From Paenibacillus lacisoli (GTDB lineage: Bacteria > Bacillota > Bacilli > Paenibacillales > Paenibacillaceae): a DNA stretch of 64,000 nucleotides. Each line of letters opens with the position of its first letter. Within the stretch, counting starts at the first letter, position 1. The position numbers were made by a program, and so were the translations under genes. Below the pieces are notes generated by a model. It did not search any database and had not been told where the DNA came from. It saw only the letters and a program-made list of their open reading frames with translations. The stretch is taken from NCBI RefSeq assembly GCF_030580655.1, contig NZ_JAUQTB010000014.1:23595-87594 (forward strand), in the 5' to 3' direction. Below, piece by piece: positions 10,132 to 18,514 of the stretch.

Positions 10132-10380
10132 CTATTTCCGGCGTCCCGGTTTTCTTGCTCCGGGCTGATTACGCACACCCGGCTGATTCTTCATCATCTG
10201 CTGAGCCTTTTGCATCTGTTTGCCGTTCAGATTATATCCCATCTGTTTAGCCATCTTTTGCAGCATTTCAGGATCGCTCTGCATCTTCTCAAGCTGCTTG
10301 CGCAGGTAAAATGCCCCGATGAAGAAGCCGCCGACCAGGCCAACGATCAATGTTATAATCGGAATGATAATATCCCACAT
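10132..10380 (-). CDS. yneF: YneF-family (UPF0154) small membrane protein
   Basis: An 82-residue protein with one N-terminal transmembrane helix (IIIPIITLIVGLVGGFFIGAFYL) followed by RKQLEKMQSDPEMLQKMAKQMG, the conserved UPF0154 core. The tail is basic and Gln/Pro-rich (about 20 residues beyond the core). The role is not established in the family. AGGGGTG lies about 13 bases before the ATG. Confidence 0.9.
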   Translation of the reverse strand: MWDIIIPIITLIVGLVGGFFIGAFYLRKQLEKMQSDPEMLQKMAKQMGYNLNGKQMQKAQQMMKNQPGVRNQPGARKPGRRK

Positions 10381-10481
10381 GTTATGTCTTCACCCCTGTA
10401 TTTATGATCTCATGCGACGGCTTGTCCGTTCACACACGAACATATCATAGCATTAACTACAGGAACGGGCAAACGGCATTT

Positions 10482-11510
10482 TCAGGCCAAAACAGCCTCT
10501 ATAAACACCGTCGTATGCACAGCCAGATCCACTTCCTGAACCTCCATGTCATCTCCTGATCCATGGATGACCCGAACGACAGGACGGCCGGGAAGTCCGC
10601 GGTGCTGACGCACGACCACGCCCGTCTCCCGGGTGGACAAGCGAACGCTCGTACCATTCGGATACACCGAGATAATCCGGTTGAACTGGATCAGCACATC
10701 CCGGTCCAGCTGCTTCTCGGACATGGCCATCATCTCTTCGCAGGCTTCATGCGGGAGTAAACCCTTGCCGTTCCTGCCTGTGATCAGGTTATCAAAGGTA
10801 TCCGCTACAGCTACAATTCGTGCAAACTGATGAATCTCATGCGCATCCAGCGCACGCGGCAAGCCTTTGCCGTCCAACCGCTCGTGATGCTGCAGCGCAA
10901 CATGCGCAATCAGCAGATTGAATTCCCGCTTGGACTTCAGCACTTCAAACCCACGCCAGGTGTGATGCCCCTTCAGGCCGCCCAGTGCCTCATCGAGTGA
11001 ATCCAGCCCCACCTTGCCGACATCATGAAGCATGGCTCCAATGGCCAGATCTTTCAGCTGGAACATGTTCAATCCCATATTCATCCCGATCAGTATCGAA
11101 ATGAGACAGACATTCGTGGCATGTACATACTGCTGATTATCTGCGGTGCGGATATCTGTCAGCTGCACGAGCAGCTCCGGATTGGCCAGCACATCACTCA
11201 GAATGCGGTCCGCACTCACACTAATCTTCTTGGTGCTCCAGTCTTTCCCGGAGCGGACAGCCTCAAAGGTGTCATTCATTTCCTTAAAAACAGCCTGTTT
11301 CGTAGCTTCATCAAGAATGTCAGTGGTATCTACGTCTGCGAAATCCGGGTCTTTGATGTACAGCATCGTGACCCCGATCCGGTTCAGCGTATTGATCATG
11401 AACACGGTCAGCTGTACGCCTTCGGACAGCAGTACAGTTCCGTTGCTCGAGTAGACGCTTTTACCGAGGTGCTGCCCCGGCTCTACATTATCCACGCTTA
11501 TATATTTCAT
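10482..11510 (-). CDS. HD-GYP domain protein, putative cyclic-di-GMP phosphodiesterase
   Basis: A 342-residue protein. The N-terminal ~100 residues are a DUF3391-like or variable segment (EGVQLTVFMINTLNRIGV). Residues about 125-290 are an HD-GYP domain with MLHDVGKVGL (HD pair), HHTWRGFEVL and HHERLDGKGLP, where the canonical GYP reads GLP, plus VAVADTFDNL. Metal ligands appear intact, so hydrolysis of c-di-GMP is plausible, but the Y-to-L change weakens this. No transmembrane segment or receiver domain is seen. The start has GGGGGAG about 6 bases upstream. It shares strand with the QueG-fusion gene (gap about 70 bases) and could be cotranscribed. Confidence 0.88.
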   Translation of the reverse strand: MKYISVDNVEPGQHLGKSVYSSNGTVLLSEGVQLTVFMINTLNRIGVTMLYIKDPDFADVDTTDILDEATKQAVFKEMNDTFEAVRSGKDWSTKKISVSADRILSDVLANPELLVQLTDIRTADNQQYVHATNVCLISILIGMNMGLNMFQLKDLAIGAMLHDVGKVGLDSLDEALGGLKGHHTWRGFEVLKSKREFNLLIAHVALQHHERLDGKGLPRALDAHEIHQFARIVAVADTFDNLITGRNGKGLLPHEACEEMMAMSEKQLDRDVLIQFNRIISVYPNGTSVRLSTRETGVVVRQHRGLPGRPVVRVIHGSGDDMEVQEVDLAVHTTVFIEAVLA

Positions 11511-11579
11511 CCTGCCGCTCCCCCGATACCCTGCATCTCATGTGTAATTTCTCCGGGAAGACTCCGCTCAAGCTGCGGT

Positions 11580-13400
11580 TTAAGCCTCCGGAGCAGGGGC
11601 TGTCTGTTCAAGCGATAACAGGTGAGCTTTCACCTGAAGTCCGCCTGCATAACCCCCCGGGCCTCCGTCCGCTCCGGTGACCCGGTGGCATGGAATGACA
11701 ATCGGCAGCGGATTTTTGTTATTCGCACCGCCAACAGCCCGGACAGCCTTCGGGCGTCCAATTTTCTCGGCTATCGCTTTATAGGAGACAACCTCCCCAT
11801 AAGGTATATCGGCAAGAGCCTCCCATACTTGCAGTTGGAACGGTGTGCCGCGCTGATCAAGCTTCAGATCAAACTCACGGCGCTGCCCGGCAAAATACTG
11901 GCGCATCTGGGAAGAAGCCTCCTGCAGCTTCTCAGGACTGCGTACATAGACATAGTCTCCGATCCAGGTACGTGCCCACTGCTGAAGGTATGCCTCCTGC
12001 ACATGGAAGGCCCCGAATTCGATATGGCATAGTCCCTGATCGGTGGCACACAGGGTCAGGGGACCAATTGGTGATAGCAGTTCATCATAATAAACCGGTG
12101 TGCCTTCCCCTTCATGACCGGTCACGATCGTGAATGTACCGCTGGCAGTCTCCTTAACCTGCGGTTGGAATTCGTTCCCCTTGAAGTCGGCCGAAGCCGA
12201 CATTTCATTCTTTGGTTCCGCTTGATTACCAGCTTCACTTAGCTTCTCTTCCGCTTGTCTGATCATCTGTTGTACCTGCTCATGCTGTTCGCCTGAAGCA
12301 GCTTCCTGAATGGCTTTCATCGCGTTCTCTCCTCCAATTCGGCTTAGCGCCCAGGCTGCAGTTCCCCGCAGTTCCGGACGCGGGTCCTTCAGCAGCACTT
12401 CGGTGAGCTTCGGCACGGCCGTAATGTCCTTGAAATTGCCGAGGGCAATCACCGCGTTGCGCTGAATCGGTTTCTTGCCGCGCCAGGCTGCGGCGCTCTC
12501 CCCGAAACGTTCTTTAAACTCCTTGTTGCTCAGATCCAGCAGCGGCAGCAGGAGCGGTTTGACAATCTCCGGGTCCGGCGTGAATTCGGGATGATGATCC
12601 CAGTTCTTGCCCCGGTTCTTCGGACATACGATCTGGCAGGTATCGCATCCGTAGAGCCGGTTGCCGATCTTAAGCATAAATTCTTCATCGAGAAATCCCT
12701 TCGTTTGTGTCAAAAAAGAAATACAGCGCTGGGCATTCAATTGTCCCGGTCCCACCAGCGCCCCTGTCGGGCATGCATCAATGCACTTCGTGCACTCTCC
12801 GCAGTCCTCCGTCACAGGAGTATCCGGAGGAAACGGAATATTCGTCACCAGTTCGCCCAGGAAAATCCATGATCCGTATTCCGGAGAAATAATGGAACAG
12901 TTTTTGGCACTGAAGCCAATGCCTGCGCGCTCTGAGACAGCACGGTCGACGAGCTCGCCTGTATCCACCATGCTCTGAATAACAGCTTCAGGCACCCGCT
13001 CCAGAATAAAAGCCCTCAGCTTCTCCATGGCTGCCCGCAGCACCTGATGGTAGTCCTTCCCCCAGGCTGAGCGGGCGATAATTCCTCTGTACCTGCCCGG
13101 TTCTGACTTGGGCGGGTCCTTCATCTTCGAAGGATAAGCCACCGCAATAGAAATGAGCGATGACGGCTTGCTGCCGTCCAGTGCCGGATGTATACGTTTA
13201 TCGATATCAGGTTCTTCGAACCCGGATTCGTATCCCTTGGCCCGGTGCTGCTCCAGAATGGATTTCAATGACACAAAAGGATCGGCGGAAGCGAAGCCGA
13301 TAGAGTCAATCCCCAGATCACGTGCAGCCGCCTTAATCTCCTGTTTCAATCGATCCCAGCCAACAACCTGGTCTTGTGTGGTAGTCCCTGCGCTCGTCAT
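11580..13400 (-). CDS. queG: QueG epoxyqueuosine reductase fused to O6-alkylguanine-DNA alkyltransferase
   Basis: A 606-residue fusion. Residues 1-380 are QueG: the B12-binding reductase part with FSAKNCSIISPEYGSWIFLGEL, the ferredoxin clusters CGECTKCIDACPTGAL and CDTCQIVCP, and a HEAT-like tail (RNAVIALGNFKDITAVPKL). It reduces epoxyqueuosine to queuosine in tRNA. After a charged linker, residues 436-606 are a complete alkyltransferase (YYDELLSPIGPLTLCATDQGL, PFQLQVWEALADIPYGEVVSY) with the PCHRV acceptor Cys near residue 571, which repairs O6-alkylguanine in DNA. No stop or shift separates the two parts. I chose the ATG at 13400 for its AAGGAGGG site; the frame is open 11 codons further up. 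Confidence 0.92.
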   Translation of the reverse strand: MTSAGTTTQDQVVGWDRLKQEIKAAARDLGIDSIGFASADPFVSLKSILEQHRAKGYESGFEEPDIDKRIHPALDGSKPSSLISIAVAYPSKMKDPPKSEPGRYRGIIARSAWGKDYHQVLRAAMEKLRAFILERVPEAVIQSMVDTGELVDRAVSERAGIGFSAKNCSIISPEYGSWIFLGELVTNIPFPPDTPVTEDCGECTKCIDACPTGALVGPGQLNAQRCISFLTQTKGFLDEEFMLKIGNRLYGCDTCQIVCPKNRGKNWDHHPEFTPDPEIVKPLLLPLLDLSNKEFKERFGESAAAWRGKKPIQRNAVIALGNFKDITAVPKLTEVLLKDPRPELRGTAAWALSRIGGENAMKAIQEAASGEQHEQVQQMIRQAEEKLSEAGNQAEPKNEMSASADFKGNEFQPQVKETASGTFTIVTGHEGEGTPVYYDELLSPIGPLTLCATDQGLCHIEFGAFHVQEAYLQQWARTWIGDYVYVRSPEKLQEASSQMRQYFAGQRREFDLKLDQRGTPFQLQVWEALADIPYGEVVSYKAIAEKIGRPKAVRAVGGANNKNPLPIVIPCHRVTGADGGPGGYAGGLQVKAHLLSLEQTAPAPEA

Positions 13401-13432
13401 CCTTGATCCCTCCTTCCGGTTTAACTGCAGCA

Positions 13433-13450
13433 TTCTCCTGCACAGGAGAA
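13433..13450. promoter_or_regulatory. Short inverted repeat upstream of queG fusion
   Basis: TTCTCCTG-CA-CAGGAGAA: perfect 8-bp arms, 33 bases before the start codon. It is followed further upstream by a larger hairpin at 13454-13482 (GGCGCC arms with an inner TTCCGGAA). These could be an operator or leader structures; no known class matches. Confidence 0.35.
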
Positions 13451-13534
13451 ACGGCGCCTATTTTCCCGGAACATTCCGGAACAGGCGCCATTCAGACATA
13501 TATATTTAAAATCATAATTTATAGAGACTGAGCC

Positions 13535-13590
13535 ATAATAATAGAAAAGCATATCTCCAGACCATTTGCAACGGCTTGGAAGATATGCCC
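13535..13590 (-). terminator. Probable terminator after the GNAT gene
   Basis: On the minus strand GCATATCTTCCA and TGGAGATATGC form an imperfect stem with a long loop, then TTTTCTATTATT. It lies about 110 bases after the stop of the acetyltransferase gene. Confidence 0.5.
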
Positions 13591-13704
13591 ATATTGTGAT
13601 TACATCCGCATTTTGCATAACTCTTGCGTAGGTTTATGTAAAACGCTTAATTAAATTCATATATATAATTGCAAAATCACGACGATGGACCTGGGTCTTC
13701 GTTC

Positions 13705-14130
13705 TTAGTGTGGCGCCAGAATGCTCAGCTTCTGGAAAGCCTGCAGGATTTGGCTTGCGCCATAACCGAGGGCTTCATACAGCGGCATGGCCGCCTGATT
13801 GTGCTCATCTCCAGCCACCCAAATACGGCTGACCTTACGCTGCTGGAAGCGAAGCTCCATACTGGACACAAGTGCCTTACCCACGCCCTGACGGCGGTAA
13901 TCCGGGTGAACGGCAATTCTGTAATAGCAGCCGTGATTGTTATCGATCGTACCGATCAATACACCAACGATCTCGCTATTCTCTTCCGCAACCATAATCA
14001 GATCGGAATCCCAGGATAACTGACGAGCAAAAGCACCCATCGTATTCTCGTAGCAGTCTTCGGACAAAGCCGTTTGAAGCAGCTCGGTAACCGGATTCAC
14101 ATCACTCAACTGAAAGGAACGAACTTCCAT
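13705..14130 (-). CDS. GNAT-family N-acetyltransferase
   Basis: A compact 141-residue single-domain acetyltransferase. The acetyl-CoA loop is visible as IAVHPDYRRQGVGKALVSSMELRF, followed by VSRIWVAGDEHNQAAMPLYEALGYG, the usual beta-6 and C-terminal region. The substrate cannot be predicted; the size and layout resemble RimI/YpeA-type enzymes. The gene is monocistronic, with a gap of nearly 400 bases upstream. The start is the ATG at 14130 with GGGAGA upstream. Confidence 0.85.
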   Translation of the reverse strand: MEVRSFQLSDVNPVTELLQTALSEDCYENTMGAFARQLSWDSDLIMVAEENSEIVGVLIGTIDNNHGCYYRIAVHPDYRRQGVGKALVSSMELRFQQRKVSRIWVAGDEHNQAAMPLYEALGYGASQILQAFQKLSILAPH

Positions 14131-14391
14131 AACATAATCTCCCTTTTCGTAAGCATAATAAGGCCTTTATGCAAAAATAAGTGCATTTTTACATAAAAAC
14201 CGAAGTCAGATAGCATGACGATAACATCACCATCATAAGATGAGAATAAAGCCGCAGTGACACAAATCAAGCAGCCGTTGATCCTGCTTATGAAGGATAT
14301 GCTAACAACCTGCAGGCGACAAAAAAATCCGAAAATGTTGCTTCCTTGACCATTAAACCACACTTTTCTCTGTATTTCATCCATTTTCTTC
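14131..14391. other. Intergenic stretch without recognisable genes
   Basis: AT-rich spacer upstream of the minus-strand acetyltransferase. A minus-strand frame of 92 codons crosses it but lacks a ribosome binding site and homology; I see no RNA gene or repeat. Confidence 0.5.
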
Positions 14392-14419
14392 TGTAAGCGC
14401 TTTATATAAAGCGTTTACA
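14392..14419. promoter_or_regulatory. Palindrome made of two facing cre-like boxes
   Basis: TGTAAGCGCTTTAT is directly followed by ATAAAGCGTTTACA, a 28-bp near-perfect palindrome. Each half resembles the CcpA site TGWAARCGYTWNCA without its last bases. It lies about 260 bases before the acetyltransferase start and about 300 before sodA, so the target is unclear. Confidence 0.45.
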
Positions 14420-14522
14420 TTTTTAGAGCTGCCAACTCTTCCTTTAAATGGCCTGAACGCACGGTTTCATCCCCTTTTACTCGCTTTTTTTGAAGTATTT
14501 TATTCCTGCGGAGGGACAAGCT

Positions 14523-14627
14523 ATGAGAGGAAGCTGCTATCCAAGGATATCCGACTTTACCAACATTGATGTTGATAAAATCAGCAGGATGCGGTTTAAT
14601 ATTACTGTCGAGGGTATTATTACATAG
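14523..14627 (+). CDS. Possible 34-aa leader peptide or small protein upstream of sodA
   Basis: ATG preceded by GGAGGGACAAGCT, then 34 codons to a TAG. The product (begins MRGSCYPRISDF, ends ITVEGIIT) has no recognisable domain. The good ribosome binding site argues for translation. A possible sodA promoter lies inside it (14572-14602), which argues that the frame may be fortuitous. Low confidence. Confidence 0.3.
   Translation: MRGSCYPRISDFTNIDVDKISRMRFNITVEGIIT
14572..14602 (+). promoter_or_regulatory. sodA: Possible sodA promoter
   Basis: TTGATA (14572-14577) and TAATAT (14597-14602) with a 19-base spacer, about 85 bases before the sodA start. The spacer is longer than ideal. Confidence 0.4.
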
Positions 14628-14687
14628 GTTAGCCTCTCATCCGAGCCGGCTGCCCACCCCAATCCAATTTCAGGAGGTAATTTCATT

Positions 14688-15302
14688 ATGGCACATCAAC
14701 TACCAGCTTTGCCTTATCCGAACAATGCACTGGAACCGCACATTGACGCTCAAACGATGGAAATCCACCATGACCGTCACCATAACACATACGTAACCAA
14801 CCTGAATGCTGCTCTGGAGAACGCACCTGAACTGCAGGATAAATCTCTTGAGGATCTGATCTCCAACCTGGACAGCGTACCTGAAAGCATCCGTACTGCC
14901 GTTCGCAACAACGGCGGCGGTCATCATAACCACAGCCTGTTCTGGGAAATTATTGGTCCTAACGGCGGCGGCGCTCCTACGGGTCCAATCGCAGAAGCGA
15001 TCGACAGCGAGCTCGGCGGCTTTGACAAATTCAAAGAAGACTTCGCCAAAGCGGCTACTACCCGTTTCGGCAGCGGCTGGGCATGGCTCGTTGTCGGCAA
15101 AGACGGCAAACTGGCTATTACCAGCACACCGAACCAGGACAGCCCTGTATTCGAAGGTCTGACTCCAGTTCTGGGTCTGGACGTATGGGAGCATGCGTAC
15201 TACCTGAAATATCAAAACAAACGCCCTGATTACATCTCCGCATTCTGGAATGTCATCAACTGGGACGAAGTGAACAAACGCTATACTGCAGCCAAGAACT
15301 AA
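14688..15302 (+). CDS. sodA: Superoxide dismutase (Mn/Fe), standard length
   Basis: A 204-residue cytoplasmic SOD that converts superoxide to hydrogen peroxide and oxygen. Metal ligands sit in [25 protein letters not shown] and [10 protein letters not shown]. The [12 protein letters not shown] and GSGWAWLVV segments are those of the Mn-type SodA of Bacilli. AGGAGG lies 9 bases before the ATG and a strong terminator follows, so the gene is monocistronic. It is the housekeeping counterpart of the two-domain SOD at 7286. Confidence 0.97.
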   Translation: MAHQLPALPYPNNALEPHIDAQTMEIHHDRHHNTYVTNLNAALENAPELQDKSLEDLISNLDSVPESIRTAVRNNGGGHHNHSLFWEIIGPNGGGAPTGPIAEAIDSELGGFDKFKEDFAKAATTRFGSGWAWLVVGKDGKLAITSTPNQDSPVFEGLTPVLGLDVWEHAYYLKYQNKRPDYISAFWNVINWDEVNKRYTAAKN

Positions 15303-15318
15303 TAGGCTGTGCTCATAG

Positions 15319-15348
15319 AAAAGGACCTCCGTTGGAGGTCCTTTTTTT
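15319..15348 (+). terminator. sodA terminator
   Basis: AAAGGACCTCC-GTT-GGAGGTCCTTT followed by a T tract; perfect 11-bp stem. Confidence 0.93.
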
Positions 15349-15372
15349 GTGTTGGTCTAAGAACCGCCGGCT

Positions 15373-16572
15373 CTACTGCTCATCCTGCGCGCTGAAATAA
15401 TTGCGCAGGATCTTGAGGAACACGTTGGGGAACGCCAACGTGTCCATGTCGGCCGCCGTAATCCAGCGGTAGGCGACCGGCTCCGGCGGCGCGGCATCGA
15501 GAGCTCCGCTCTCCGCGTAGGCCGCCGCCGCTTCCGCCACCTGCGCAGCAGCGGCGGCGTGCCCGGGCTCCGGCAGCGCGGCCGGAGCCTCCTCACACTG
15601 GAACACCTGCAGGTTCCAGTGGATGTGGCTGAACGTATGCTCCGCGTTCAGCAGATGGCGGACCGGCGCGACGCCTACGCCCTCCTCCCGGAGGGCGCCG
15701 GCAAGCCGGTCCATGGCGCCGTCACCCGCAGGGGCGGTGCCGGCAGAGGCTGCCGCGAGTACATGCGGCAGCTCCCACATGCGCGCCAGCAGGCCCTTGG
15801 CCGGGCGCTGGCGCACCAGCACGCGGCCGCTGCGGCTGCCGCGGCCTTCGACGAGGGCGACCAGCCGCTCCTCCGGACGCGGGGGTTTCGCCTTCGTCTT
15901 CACGGGCAGCGTCTCCTCGACCCCCGCCAGCCGTCCGGCGCAGTGCTCCATCACCGGACAGGTCAAACAATGCGGCGATTTGGGCGTGCAGACCAGCGCC
16001 CCCAGCTCCATCATCGCCTGGGTGAAGTGGGAGGCCTGTCCTTCCGGAAACAGCTCCCGCACCAGCGCTTCCATCTGCTTGCGTGTCCCCTGCTTCATAA
16101 TATCGTCCTCGATGAGGAAATACCGGGACAGCACCCGCATCACGTTACCGTCGACGGCCGGTACCGGACGGTTGAAGGCGATGCTCATAATCGCGCCTGT
16201 CGTATAAGGGCCGACGCCCTTCAGACCGGCGACAGCCTCGACATCGTCCGGCATCCGGCCATCGTACAGCTCCATGATCTGCCGGGCCGCCAGCTGCAGG
16301 TTACGGGCTCTGGAATAATAACCGAGCCCCTCCCAATGCTTCAGCACATCTTCTTCCGGTGCTTCCGCCAAAGCCTGAATGGTCGGGAAGCGCTCCGTAA
16401 AGCGTTGGAAATACGGAATTACCGTATCGACCCGCGTCTGCTGCAGCATAATCTCTGAGATCCAGATCATATAGGGGTCCCGGTGTCTGCGCCAAGGCAG
16501 ATCCCGTTTGCTGACCATATACCAGTTCAGCAGCTCCGTACTGAAGGTGGACTTGTGTTCTGTATTGTTCAT
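15373..16572 (-). CDS. mutY: A/G-specific adenine glycosylase MutY
   Basis: A 399-residue base-excision repair enzyme that removes adenine opposite 8-oxoguanine. N-terminal helix-hairpin-helix glycosylase domain: LPWRRHRDPYMIWISEIMLQQTRVDTVIPYF and LKGVGPYTTGAIMSIAFN with catalytic Asp in VDGNVMRV. The [4Fe-4S] motif is C-x6-C-x2-C-x5-C (CTPKSPHCLTCPVMEHC). The C-terminal third is the NUDIX-like recognition domain, interrupted by an Ala/Glu/Pro-rich insertion encoded by very GC-rich DNA (15.45-15.75 kb). GGAGAG lies about 13 bases before the ATG. acpS and nadE follow upstream on the same strand. Confidence 0.95.
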   Translation of the reverse strand: MNNTEHKSTFSTELLNWYMVSKRDLPWRRHRDPYMIWISEIMLQQTRVDTVIPYFQRFTERFPTIQALAEAPEEDVLKHWEGLGYYSRARNLQLAARQIMELYDGRMPDDVEAVAGLKGVGPYTTGAIMSIAFNRPVPAVDGNVMRVLSRYFLIEDDIMKQGTRKQMEALVRELFPEGQASHFTQAMMELGALVCTPKSPHCLTCPVMEHCAGRLAGVEETLPVKTKAKPPRPEERLVALVEGRGSRSGRVLVRQRPAKGLLARMWELPHVLAAASAGTAPAGDGAMDRLAGALREEGVGVAPVRHLLNAEHTFSHIHWNLQVFQCEEAPAALPEPGHAAAAAQVAEAAAAYAESGALDAAPPEPVAYRWITAADMDTLAFPNVFLKILRNYFSAQDEQ

Positions 16573-16620
16573 GATTCTGTATATTCTCTCCTGTGCAGTC
16601 CTGGCTGCGCTTGTATTCGC

Positions 16621-17007
16621 TCAGCGGGCCTCTACCACGGCAAAAGCCGAAGCCAGACCCGGCTGGTGCGTAATGCTCAAATGGATAACATGCTCCGCGG
16701 CAGACAGCCCCAGACGCTCCCACGCTGCCGTGTTCAATTGAACAAGAGGCTTGCCCTTCTCATCCGGCACGATGTTCAGATCGCTGAAGCCGATTACGCC
16801 GCCAATGCCGCAGCCAAATGCTTTGGTGATGGCCTCTTTGGCCGCAAAACGGCCGCCGATGAACTCGGCAGACTGGCCGCGCTCCCTTGCGAGCGCCTGC
16901 TCCTGCGGGGTCAGCACCCGTTCGATAAAGGGGGTGCCGTGCCTTCCGTCCAGGAGGCGCTGCAGACGGGGAATTTCCAGTACGTCGTGTCCTATCCCGT
17001 AGATCAA
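16621..17007 (-). CDS. acpS: Holo-[acyl-carrier-protein] synthase
   Basis: A 128-residue phosphopantetheinyl transferase that transfers 4'-phosphopantetheine from CoA to ACP. It has the family start IYGIGHDVLEIPRLQ (catalytic Asp), then FIGGRFAAKEAITKAFG and HLSITHQPGLASAFAVVE. The start is a TTG at 17007, chosen because AAAGGGGG lies 7 bases upstream and the family begins exactly here. The frame stays open for 123 codons upstream but that part is antisense or overlapping sequence without homology. It precedes mutY by about 50 bases on the same strand. Confidence 0.93.
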   Translation of the reverse strand: MIYGIGHDVLEIPRLQRLLDGRHGTPFIERVLTPQEQALARERGQSAEFIGGRFAAKEAITKAFGCGIGGVIGFSDLNIVPDEKGKPLVQLNTAAWERLGLSAAEHVIHLSITHQPGLASAFAVVEAR

Positions 17008-17095
17008 GAATTCATCCCCCTTTGTTCTCTGCCCTATATTGTAACAGCCCCGGACTTTCATGAACAGGCTGAAGCCTATTCCAGCCGTAAACAGC

Positions 17096-17139
17096 AAGAA
17101 GGCGAGTCCGCTCCCGCAGCAGGAGCAGCTCGCCTTCCT
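17096..17139 (-). terminator. Probable terminator after nadE
   Basis: On the minus strand AAGGCGAGCTGCTCC pairs with GGGAGCGGACTCGCCTT around TGCTGC. Only a weak T run follows. Confidence 0.6.
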
Positions 17140-17161
17140 AGTTAGTCCCGATTGTGACCAA

Positions 17162-17974
17162 TCAGATCCCCGGAATCGCATTACGTTTGTGATGTGTTCG
17201 CTTGTAGAAGGCTTCCAGTCGTTCCTGAACTTCAGGGTTAATCTGCTTGCCTTCGAGGTAGTCACTATTATCCTCATAGCTGATACCCAGTTCCTTCTCA
17301 TCGGTCTGTCCTTCCCAGAGACCAGCACTTGGCGCCTTCTCCAGTATTTCCTTCGGCACACCCAGGTGAGCCGCAAGCTGGCGTACCTGGCGTTTATTCA
17401 GGCTGCCCAGCGGTGTGATATCTACCGCGCCGTCACCCCATTTGGTGTAAAAGCCGGTGATGGCCTCTGAAGCATGATCGGTACCGACGACGAGCAGATT
17501 CTGCTCAAAAGCCAGTGCGTACTGCATGACCATGCGGGTTCTCGCTTTGACATTCCCTTTGCCCTGCGGCGTCATCGTGGTTTTTTCCAGCCCCATCTTC
17601 ACCATGCCGCGCTCTACTTCTTCGGCGATCTGGTTCACGGAAGCTTCAATATTGGTTTCAACCGTATACTTCAGTTCAAAGGCTTTCGCTGTCGCGTAGC
17701 TGTGGTCGATATCTTCCTGTTTCCCGTAAGGCTGAAATACGCCCAGCGTTCGGTATTCCTCTCCGCTTTCCTCGGTCAGCTCGTCCGTCGCACGTTTGCA
17801 CAGGCCTGTGGCTACGGCACTGTCAATCCCGCCGCTGATGGCAATCAGAAGCCCTTTCGTACCTGACTGCTTCACATAACTTTTCAGAAAATCCACACGT
17901 TTGCGGACTTCGGCTTCGACGTTAATGGTTGGTGATACGTTAAGCTCCTTAATGATCTGTTGCTGCAGCGTCAT
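17162..17974 (-). CDS. nadE: Ammonia-dependent NAD+ synthetase
   Basis: A 270-residue last enzyme of NAD synthesis, amidating nicotinic acid adenine dinucleotide with ammonia. The ATP-pyrophosphatase loop ISGGIDSAVATGLC is near residue 45. GTDHASEAITGFYTKWGDGAVDITPLGSLNKRQVR and APSAGLWEGQTDEKELGISY are signature segments. No glutaminase domain is present, so it is the short ammonia-dependent form as in B. subtilis. GAGG lies 10 bases before the ATG. Confidence 0.97.
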   Translation of the reverse strand: MTLQQQIIKELNVSPTINVEAEVRKRVDFLKSYVKQSGTKGLLIAISGGIDSAVATGLCKRATDELTEESGEEYRTLGVFQPYGKQEDIDHSYATAKAFELKYTVETNIEASVNQIAEEVERGMVKMGLEKTTMTPQGKGNVKARTRMVMQYALAFEQNLLVVGTDHASEAITGFYTKWGDGAVDITPLGSLNKRQVRQLAAHLGVPKEILEKAPSAGLWEGQTDEKELGISYEDNSDYLEGKQINPEVQERLEAFYKRTHHKRNAIPGI

Positions 17975-18019
17975 TGAATATGCACCTCGTTTTTGAAATT
18001 TTGGGAAAGGCCGTCTAAA

Positions 18020-18068
18020 ACCAAATAAACGCCCCAGCCGGATTCGAAACCGAACACGGCGGGGCGCT
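18020..18068 (-). terminator. Terminator after bacilliredoxin gene
   Basis: On the minus strand GCGCCCCGCCG is followed, after a loop of about 15 bases, by CCGGCTGGGGCG and TTTATTTGG. Confidence 0.65.
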
Positions 18069-18079
18069 GCTGGACTGAC

Positions 18080-18514
18080 TTAGCGGCAGTAACGGTCAAA
18101 TGCGCTCTTCAGATCCGCCGCAATCTCATCAGCCGAACGGTCTTCAACCTGATGACGTTCGATGAAATGCACCAGTTCTCCGTCCTTCATCAGGGCGATG
18201 GAAGGGGAAGACGGCGGGTATGGAGCGAAGTATTCGCGTGCCTTGGCAGTGGCTTCTTTATCCTGACCGGCGAATACGGTGTACAGGTGATCCGGAGTAA
18301 TATCATGCTCCAGCGCCTTGGCTACACCCGGACGGCATTGGCCTGCGGCGCAGCCGCACACCGAGTTAACGACAACCAGGGTCGTTCCCTTGGCATCCGG
18401 GAGAGCGTTCTCCACAGCTTCCGGATCTTTCAGTTCCTGGATACCCAGACGAGTTAACTCATCACGCATCGGCTGAACCATATCTCTCATATATTGGTCA
18501 AAAGACATTGACAT
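18080..18514 (-). CDS. Bacilliredoxin (BrxA/BrxB family)
   Basis: A 144-residue thioredoxin-fold protein that removes bacillithiol from S-bacillithiolated proteins. It has the family CGC redox motif in VVVNSVCGCAAG, followed by TVFAGQDKEATAKAREYF and PPSSPSIALMKDGELVHFIERH, close to both YphP (BrxA) and YqiW (BrxB). An additional Cys lies five residues after the CGC motif (AGQCRPGV) and another at the C-terminal end. AAAGGAG precedes the first ATG by 9 bases. The gene is monocistronic. Which of the two paralogues it is cannot be decided here. Confidence 0.9.
   Translation of the reverse strand: MSMSFDQYMRDMVQPMRDELTRLGIQELKDPEAVENALPDAKGTTLVVVNSVCGCAAGQCRPGVAKALEHDITPDHLYTVFAGQDKEATAKAREYFAPYPPSSPSIALMKDGELVHFIERHQVEDRSADEIAADLKSAFDRYCR

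Noticed and set aside
15559..16458. Plus-strand frame of about 300 codons opposite mutY
   Set aside because: Antisense to a clear MutY with intact motifs; again a GC-rich shadow.
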